Assembly: GCF_019396325.1 (NCBI RefSeq)
Contig: NZ_JAHKRO010000024.1
Location: 1-64,000 of the forward strand
Length of the DNA: 64,000 bases
DNA from: Nonomuraea ceibae
GTDB taxonomy: Bacteria; Actinomycetota; Actinomycetes; Streptosporangiales; Streptosporangiaceae
Direction of reading: 5' to 3'
Below the pieces are notes generated by a model, which was not told the DNA's origin, searched no databases, and saw only the letters and a list, made by a program, of their open reading frames with translations. Positions within the stretch are counted from its first letter, which is position 1. The number at the start of each line of letters is the position of its first letter. A program made the position numbers and the translations under genes. Shown piece after piece: positions 58,946 through 64,000 of this stretch.

Positions 58946-59360
58946 CACGGTCGCCCGCCGCGGGCGACTGTGTGACGCGGTGGTCCGACAGGTGCAGGTC
59001 GCCGTCGAGCGGTTCCTGCAGCTTGCGCAGGACCTTGAGGTCGGCCAGCACCGTCCACAGCGGCCCCACCAGGTGCGGCTTGTACTCGGGGGCGGTGTCC
59101 ATCCAGGCGTTCTTGCCCTCCTCGGTGACGAACGTGCTGACGAAGAAGCGGCCGGCCTCGGTCTTGCAGTAGCCGGTGCGGATGTCGGCGGCGTCGACCT
59201 GCATGCGGGGCGTGCAGCCGACCTTGGCGGCGAGCTGCTCCACGGTGAGGGGGGCGGCGGGCTCGGGGTTCGGGACGCCGCCGCCCTCGGCGCCGGGCGC
59301 GCACGCGGCGGCGAGCCCGGCCAGCAGCGCGAGGGCGGCCAGACATGGACGAGTCTTCAT
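58917..59360 (-). CDS. Small lipoprotein
   Basis: 147 aa from ATG 59360. Signal and lipobox (A-A-A-C, near residue 20), then a domain of about 100 residues: L-A-A-K-V-G-C, T-G-Y-C-K-T-E-A-G-R-F-F-V-S-T-F. Two cysteines may pair. The C terminus consists of two repeats from the 30-bp duplication. Surface-exposed, function unknown. It overlaps cydB by 29 bp tail-to-tail. Confidence 0.8.
   Translation of the reverse strand: MKTRPCLAALALLAGLAAACAPGAEGGGVPNPEPAAPLTVEQLAAKVGCTPRMQVDAADIRTGYCKTEAGRFFVSTFVTEEGKNAWMDTAPEYKPHLVGPLWTVLADLKVLRKLQEPLDGDLHLSDHRVTQSPAAGDRVTQSPAAGY
58923..58982. repeat. 30-bp tandem repeat (two units)
   Basis: Units 58923-58952 and 58953-58982 differ at two positions (28 of 30). 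The cydB stop codon lies in the first unit; in the convergent lipoprotein the units encode repeated D-R-V-T-Q-S-P-A-A-G. Each unit contains a GCCCG-CCG-CGGGC hairpin. Confidence 0.85.
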
Positions 59361-59407
59361 GTGCGGAGGTACGCACAGGCGGGCGGCCCGGTTCAGCGCG
59401 CGATGGT

Positions 59408-60430
59408 TCAGCGCAGGATGACGCAGCCCCGGGCGGCCAGCTCGCGCAGCACCGGCGGGTCGCCGTCGAGCTTGTTCCAGCGCAGGTCCAGCTTGTCCAC
59501 GTACGGCAGGCGTTCCGGGAGGTCGCGCAGCCGGTTGTTGCGCAGGTCGAGGTGGCTGAGCCGGTCCAGCTTGGCCAGCTCGGCGGGCACGGCGCGCAGA
59601 TGGTTGTCGCGCAGGTCGAGCGTCCGCAGCTCGGCCAGCTCGCCGACGGAGGCGGGCAGCGCGGTCAGCCGGTTGCCGCGCAGGTGCAGCTCGCGCAGCC
59701 GGGTCAGGCCGCCGATGCTCTCGGGCAGCTCCGTCAGCTGGTTGTCGTAGAGCCGCAGCTCCACCAGCGACGCCATCCGGCCGATCGTGGCGGGGAGCCG
59801 GGTGAGCCGGTTGCCGGTCAGGTTGAGGTAGCCCAGCCGGTCGAGCCTGCCGAGGGTGTCGGGGACCTCGGTGAGGCCGTTGTCGCTGGCGTACAGGTAG
59901 TCGGTGAGGGGCAGCTCGCCCAGCTCGGGCGGCAGCGCGGTGAGCCGGTTGTGGCCCAGGTCGAGCATGCGCAGCCGGGTCAGGCGGGCGACGGCGGGCG
60001 GGATCGACGTCAGCGCGTTCTCGGCCAGGTTGAGCGATTCGAGCCGGGTCAGCTCCCACACGGCGCCGGGCACGGCGCTCAGCCGGTTGCCGCCGACGGC
60101 CAGGTGGCGCAGGCCCGGAGGGAGCCGGTCGGGGATGGCCTCGACGGCGTTGCCGTACAGGAAGAGGCTCTCCAGCCCCGGCGGGCAGGCGGGGAACGCG
60201 GTGAGCGCGTTGCCGTCGAGGTGGAGCTCGCGCAGCGCGGCGAGCCCCGACAGGTCGGGCAGCGAGCGCAGCCGGTTGCCGTCGAGCCGCAGCTCCTCCA
60301 GCGCGGTCAGCCCGGTCACGCTCGCGGGCAGCTCGGTCAGCTCGTTCCAGGCCAGGTCGACGACGCGGGCGCCGGCGGGCAGGGCGGGGGGCGCGGTCAG
60401 GCCCGCGGCGGGCGCGCGCAGCTCGCTCAC
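59408..60430 (-). CDS. Leucine-rich-repeat protein
   Basis: 340 aa with about 13 LRR units of 23 residues (L-x-x-L-x-L-x-x-N-x-L-T-x-L-P-x), close to bacterial/plant Ras-group LRR spacing. No signal peptide, membrane helix or enzyme domain. GTG 60430 overlaps the stop of the hydroxylase large-subunit gene (GTGA), so it is translated from the same mRNA. A cytoplasmic partner or assembly role for the hydroxylase is possible but unproven. Confidence 0.9.
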   Translation of the reverse strand: MSELRAPAAGLTAPPALPAGARVVDLAWNELTELPASVTGLTALEELRLDGNRLRSLPDLSGLAALRELHLDGNALTAFPACPPGLESLFLYGNAVEAIPDRLPPGLRHLAVGGNRLSAVPGAVWELTRLESLNLAENALTSIPPAVARLTRLRMLDLGHNRLTALPPELGELPLTDYLYASDNGLTEVPDTLGRLDRLGYLNLTGNRLTRLPATIGRMASLVELRLYDNQLTELPESIGGLTRLRELHLRGNRLTALPASVGELAELRTLDLRDNHLRAVPAELAKLDRLSHLDLRNNRLRDLPERLPYVDKLDLRWNKLDGDPPVLRELAARGCVILR

Positions 60431-62781
60431 GCGCCCTCGCGCAGGTGGAAAAGGTCGGACGGGGAAAGCGGCATGCGGTCGATGCTAATGCCTTCGGCGT
60501 CCTCGACCGCCGAGGCGATCACCGCCGACACCGGGATGACGCCCGCCTCGCCCGCGCCCTTGATGCCGAGCGGGTTGAGCGGCGACGGCGTCTCCAGGTG
60601 GCCGGTCTCGATGGGCGGGATCTCGGTCGCGTACGGCATGAGGAAGTCCATGAACGAGGCGTTGAGCAGCTGCCCGTCACCGTCGTAGGCCATCCGCTCG
60701 TACAGGGCGCCGCCGATGCCCTGCGCCACTCCCCCGTGGATCTGCCCCTCGACGATCATCGGGTTGATCAGCCGCCCGCAGTCGTGCACGACGGCGTAGC
60801 GCACGACCTTGATCTCGGCGGTCTCCGGGTCGGTCTCGACGACGGCCGCGTGCATGCCGGCGGCGAACGTGGACCGGATCGGCGAGTAGTAGCCGCGCCC
60901 CTCCAGCCCCGGCTCCTCGCCCGGCTCGACCGGCGGCCGGTCGGGCGACGCGGCCCCGGCGAACTGGGTGGCGCGGGCCGTCTCCTCGTCGAAGGCGTAG
61001 CGCAGCGGGTTGGCCAGCACCGCCACCGTGGCCAGCGGGATCGACGCCGACGGCGCGCCCACGACGTGCACGAGCCCGTCGGTGACGGTCAGGTCGGCCG
61101 GGTCGGCCTCCAGCGCGGCGGCGGCGACGCGCAGCGCCTTGGCGCGCACCTCGGCGCAGGCCAGCGCGATCGCGTTGCCGCTCATCACGGCGGCGCGCGA
61201 GGCGAACGTGCCGACGGCGTAGCCGAAGCGGCGGGTGTCGCCGGTGACGACGGAGACCCGCTCGACGGGCACGCCCAGCTCGGTCGCGGCGATCTGGGCG
61301 AACGCGGTCTCGTGGCCCTGCCCCTGCGAGGTGAGCCCGGTGGAGACGTGCACCCGCCCGTCGGAGGTGATCTGCACGTGCCCGCCCTCGTACGGGCCGA
61401 CGCCGGTGCCCTCGACGTAGCAGCCGATGCCGATGCCCCGGCCGGGCGCCCGCTCGAAGGAGTCCCAGCCGATCAGCTCCTTGATCATGCGCAGCATCTC
61501 GGGGTAGTCGCCGCTGTCGTAGACGAGCGGGCGGCCGTCCTGGAAGGTCAGGCCCTGGTCGTACGGGAACTCCTCCGGCCGGATCAGGTTGGCCGCCCGC
61601 ACCTCGGTCCGGTCCTTGCCCAGATGCCGGGCGATCTTGTCCATGGTCCGTTCCATGCAGAACACGCCCTGCGGCCGCCCCGCCCCCCGGTACGGCGTGA
61701 CCTGGACGGTGTTGGTGTAGACGGCGGTGAACTCGACCCGGTACGCCCCGATCCGGTAGGGCCCGAGGAGCTGCGTGGACGTGACGATCGGCACGATGAT
61801 CCCGTACGGCGTGTAGGCGCCGTGGTCGTGCAGGATCGACACGTCCAGCCCGAGCACCCGCCCCTCGTCGTCGAACCCGACCCGCACCCGGTGCACCTGG
61901 CCGCGCTCGTGGGCGGCTGCGACGAAGTGCTCACGCCGGTCCTCGGCCCACTTGACCTCCCGGCCGAGCAGCATGGCCGCCCACGGCACCAGCAGCTCCT
62001 CCGGCCACGGGTGCACGATCTTGACGCCGAACCCGCCGCCCACGTCGGGGGCGATGACCTCGACGTGCGGCAGCGGCAGCTCCAGCGCGGCGGCGATGGC
62101 CATGCGGACGCTGGTGGAGGTCTGGGTGCTGGAGTAGACGCGCAGGTCGGCGCCGTCCCAGCGGGCGTAGACGCCGCGGCCTTCGAGCGGCATGCTCGCG
62201 CTGCGCTCGATGTCGAGCCGGAAGGAGAGCGTGTGCGGGGCCGCGGCGATCGCGTCGGCGGCGCTCCGGCCGCCGGCCGACGGCACCTCCTGCACCAGGT
62301 GGGCGCCGACGTTGCCGGGCACGTCGGCGTGCACGAGCCGGTCGCCGCGCGCGGCCTCCTCCAGCCCGGCGACGGGTTCGAGCACCTCGTAGTCGACCTC
62401 GATGAGCGCGCAGGCGTCCTCGGCCAGGTAGCGGTCCTCGGCGACGACCATGACGACGGGCTCGCCGACGTGGCGGACGACGTCGCGGGCCAGCGGGCGG
62501 GCGGTGCGGCCGTGGGTGAGCGCCGGGTGCGGGATGAGCAGCGGCAGCGGCCTGCCGATCCGCTCGGGCAGGTCCTCCCAGGTGTAGACGGCGACGAGGC
62601 CGTCGACGTCGAGGGCGCCGCTGACGTCGATGTCGCGGATGCGGGCGTGCGCGTGCGGCGAGCGGACGAACGCGGCGGCGAGCGCGCCGGGGCCGAGATC
62701 GTCGAGGTAGCGGCCCTGCCCGGTGAGCAGCCTGGGGTCCTCCCTGCGCGGCATCGGCTCGCCGAACAGCCGGGTGCTCAT
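60427..62781 (-). CDS. Molybdenum hydroxylase large subunit (CoxL-like, form II)
   Basis: 784 aa xanthine-dehydrogenase/CO-dehydrogenase family catalytic subunit with molybdopterin-cytosine-dinucleotide. The active-site loop reads T-P-Y-R-G-A-G-R-P, the form II type (form I CO dehydrogenase has A-Y-x-C-S-F-R). Other marks: G-G-G-F-G-V-K, G-Q-G-H-E-T and G-A-G-E-A-G. Form II enzymes are of uncertain substrate and seldom oxidise CO efficiently. ATG 62781 overlaps the small-subunit stop (ATGA). A coupled LRR gene follows. Confidence 0.93.
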   Translation of the reverse strand: MSTRLFGEPMPRREDPRLLTGQGRYLDDLGPGALAAAFVRSPHAHARIRDIDVSGALDVDGLVAVYTWEDLPERIGRPLPLLIPHPALTHGRTARPLARDVVRHVGEPVVMVVAEDRYLAEDACALIEVDYEVLEPVAGLEEAARGDRLVHADVPGNVGAHLVQEVPSAGGRSAADAIAAAPHTLSFRLDIERSASMPLEGRGVYARWDGADLRVYSSTQTSTSVRMAIAAALELPLPHVEVIAPDVGGGFGVKIVHPWPEELLVPWAAMLLGREVKWAEDRREHFVAAAHERGQVHRVRVGFDDEGRVLGLDVSILHDHGAYTPYGIIVPIVTSTQLLGPYRIGAYRVEFTAVYTNTVQVTPYRGAGRPQGVFCMERTMDKIARHLGKDRTEVRAANLIRPEEFPYDQGLTFQDGRPLVYDSGDYPEMLRMIKELIGWDSFERAPGRGIGIGCYVEGTGVGPYEGGHVQITSDGRVHVSTGLTSQGQGHETAFAQIAATELGVPVERVSVVTGDTRRFGYAVGTFASRAAVMSGNAIALACAEVRAKALRVAAAALEADPADLTVTDGLVHVVGAPSASIPLATVAVLANPLRYAFDEETARATQFAGAASPDRPPVEPGEEPGLEGRGYYSPIRSTFAAGMHAAVVETDPETAEIKVVRYAVVHDCGRLINPMIVEGQIHGGVAQGIGGALYERMAYDGDGQLLNASFMDFLMPYATEIPPIETGHLETPSPLNPLGIKGAGEAGVIPVSAVIASAVEDAEGISIDRMPLSPSDLFHLREGA

Positions 62782-63275
62782 GACTCCTCCGCCATGAGCT
62801 CGGCCGCGCGGTGCACGGCCTTGACGATGTTGCGGTAGCCGGTGCAGCGGCACAGGTTGCCCGAGATGCCCTCGGTGACCTGTTCGTCGGTGGGCGTCGG
62901 GTGCTCGCGCAACAGCGCGGTCACCGTACACAGGAAGCCGGGGGTGCAGAAGCCGCACTGGAGCGCGTGGCACTCGGCGAAGGCCCGCTGGACGGGCGAG
63001 AGCCCGCCGGGGCCTGCCAGCCCCTCGACGGTGGTGATGTCGCGGCCGTCGACGGTGACGGCGAGCGTCAGGCAGGAGCGGACGGGCTCGCCGTCGAGCA
63101 GCACCGTGCAGCAGCCGCACACGCCGTGCTCGCAGCCGACGTGGGTGCCGGTCAGGCCCAGGTCGTGGCGCAGGCAGTCGGACAGCAGCCGCCTGCCGGG
63201 GACCCGGGCGCGGCGTGCGACGCCGTTCACCACCAGCGTGATCTCGTGCGGGGACGCTGCTCGCCCGTCGGTCAT
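62778..63275 (-). CDS. Molybdenum hydroxylase small subunit ([2Fe-2S]x2)
   Basis: 165 aa. N-terminal plant-ferredoxin type cluster C-E-H-G-V-C-G-C-C with a downstream Cys; C-terminal helical cluster C-G-F-C-T-P-G-F and C-R-C-T-G-Y. Electron relay between Mo cofactor and FAD. Start overlaps the medium-subunit stop. Confidence 0.95.
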   Translation of the reverse strand: MTDGRAASPHEITLVVNGVARRARVPGRRLLSDCLRHDLGLTGTHVGCEHGVCGCCTVLLDGEPVRSCLTLAVTVDGRDITTVEGLAGPGGLSPVQRAFAECHALQCGFCTPGFLCTVTALLREHPTPTDEQVTEGISGNLCRCTGYRNIVKAVHRAAELMAEES

Positions 63276-64000
63276 GCCGCCGCCTCTCTCGCCGTCCGTT
63301 CGGCCCGCTCGGCCGCCTTCCGCGCCAGCACGCCGACGAGATGCAGCCGGTACGCGGCGCTGGCGTGCACGTCGCCGTCCGGCTCCGCCCGCTCACGCGC
63401 GGCGTCGGCGGCGCTCTTCCAGTCGGCGCCCAGGTCCACCACGAGCGGCACGGGGCCGACGCCGATGCAGGCCAGCCGTGCCGAGGCGACGCGCAGGTCC
63501 CCGTCCAGCGTGACGACGGCGCAGACGCCGGCCAGCGCGTAGTCGCCGTGCCTGCGGGAGACCTCGGCGAAGGCGGTGCCGGTGCGCGGCGGCAGCGCCG
63601 GGAAGTGCGCCGACACGGCCAGCTCCCCGGGCCGCAGCGCCGACTCCATCGGGCCGGTGAAGAACTCGGCGGCGGGCACGTCCCTGGGGGCGGCGCCCGC
63701 GCGGGCCACCCGCACCGAGCCGCCGAGCACGGCCAGGACCGCGGGCAGCTCGGCGGCCGGGTCGGCGTGCGCGAGGCTGCCCACGACGGTGCCCCGGTTG
63801 CGGATCACCGGATGGGCGACCAGGCGCAGCGCCTGGCCGAGCAGCGGATGGACGCCGGCCCGCGCCACCCGGGCATGGCGGGCCAGCGCGCCGACGGTGA
63901 CGCCGCCCGGCCCGGCCTCGACCGTGTCGAGCTCGGTGAGGCGGTTGATGTCGATGACGTGCTCGGGGGCGGCCAGGCGCATGTTGAGCATCGGGATGAG
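63272..64000 (-). CDS. Molybdenum hydroxylase medium (FAD) subunit, 5' part beyond window
   Basis: 243 codons in the window; the frame is open to the edge, where it reads L-I-P-M-L-N-M-R-L, the segment normally about 40-45 residues into a 285-290 aa CoxM-like protein. The FAD motifs V-I-R-N-R-G-T-V-V-G-S-L-A-H-A-D-P-A-A-E-L-P are intact. Order medium-small-large is the usual operon layout, here extended by the LRR gene. Confidence 0.93.
   Translation of the reverse strand, partial: LIPMLNMRLAAPEHVIDINRLTELDTVEAGPGGVTVGALARHARVARAGVHPLLGQALRLVAHPVIRNRGTVVGSLAHADPAAELPAVLAVLGGSVRVARAGAAPRDVPAAEFFTGPMESALRPGELAVSAHFPALPPRTGTAFAEVSRRHGDYALAGVCAVVTLDGDLRVASARLACIGVGPVPLVVDLGADWKSAADAARERAEPDGDVHASAAYRLHLVGVLARKAAERAERTAREAAA

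Noticed and set aside
59408..60430. Regular periodic DNA repeat that could be a CRISPR-like array
   Set aside because: The period is 69 bp and encodes leucine-rich repeats in an open frame; units are too diverged and there are no spacers.

Overview
The window is high-GC actinobacterial DNA. Gene content and style point to a Streptosporangiales-type actinomycete (Nonomuraea or a relative); this is inferred from protein flavour and promoter style, and no rRNA or species marker is present. Coding density is about 95 percent. I found no tRNA, rRNA, CRISPR array, integrase or intact insertion sequence. A striking number of genes start directly 6-8 nt after a TAnnnT -10 box, so leaderless mRNAs dominate.

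Left part (1-24 kb), mostly housekeeping. The first 159 bases are a near-identical partial copy of an aminotransferase gene at 42 kb. Then come paired zinc-ribbon paralogues, paired DUF202 membrane proteins, a lipoprotein, a UBP-type zinc-finger protein and a Na+/H+ antiporter. These are followed by a Tyr/Gln/Gly-rich protein, a DinG-type helicase, an SGNH hydrolase and the aroC-aroK-aroB shikimate cluster behind a prepilin-peptidase homologue. Next are an unlisted 54-residue membrane protein, an SseB-like protein, a FUSC exporter with a divergent TetR regulator, a cyanuric-acid-hydrolase/barbiturase relative, an aminotransferase, a nitrilase-family amidase, a carboxyltransferase, a family III CoA-transferase and small enzymes.

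Centre (about 24.8-47.5 kb), the most interesting region: an accessory island. It holds three large secreted beta-propeller paralogues and two amidohydrolase pairs, each made of a canonical enzyme and a translationally coupled partner that has lost its metal ligands. It also holds two DegT-family aminotransferases, an ABC importer without its own ATPase, two DHDPS/NanA-type aldolase-like proteins, an SDR lacking the usual Lys, Gfo/Idh and HIBADH-type dehydrogenases, an LD-carboxypeptidase-like protein, a NUDIX enzyme and an unusual multidomain HTH regulator. A shared 18-bp dyad, consensus TTACGGTC-NN-GACCGTAA, sits on the promoters of at least seven of these transcription units, including the regulator's own. 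This defines a coherent and apparently undescribed regulon, plausibly for extracellular recognition or processing, import and catabolism of an unknown (amino)carbohydrate or related ligand.

Right part (47.5-64 kb): a candidate small RNA, a DUF3800 protein, hyuA/hyuB, type II thymidine kinase, a FrnE/DsbA-like protein, a CoxG-like protein and a polysaccharide-deacetylase lipoprotein. Then comes cydAB behind a cluster of three 13-bp dyads, a leucine-rich-repeat protein coupled to the 3' end of a molybdenum hydroxylase large-subunit gene, and the small and medium hydroxylase subunits. The last of these runs off the window edge.
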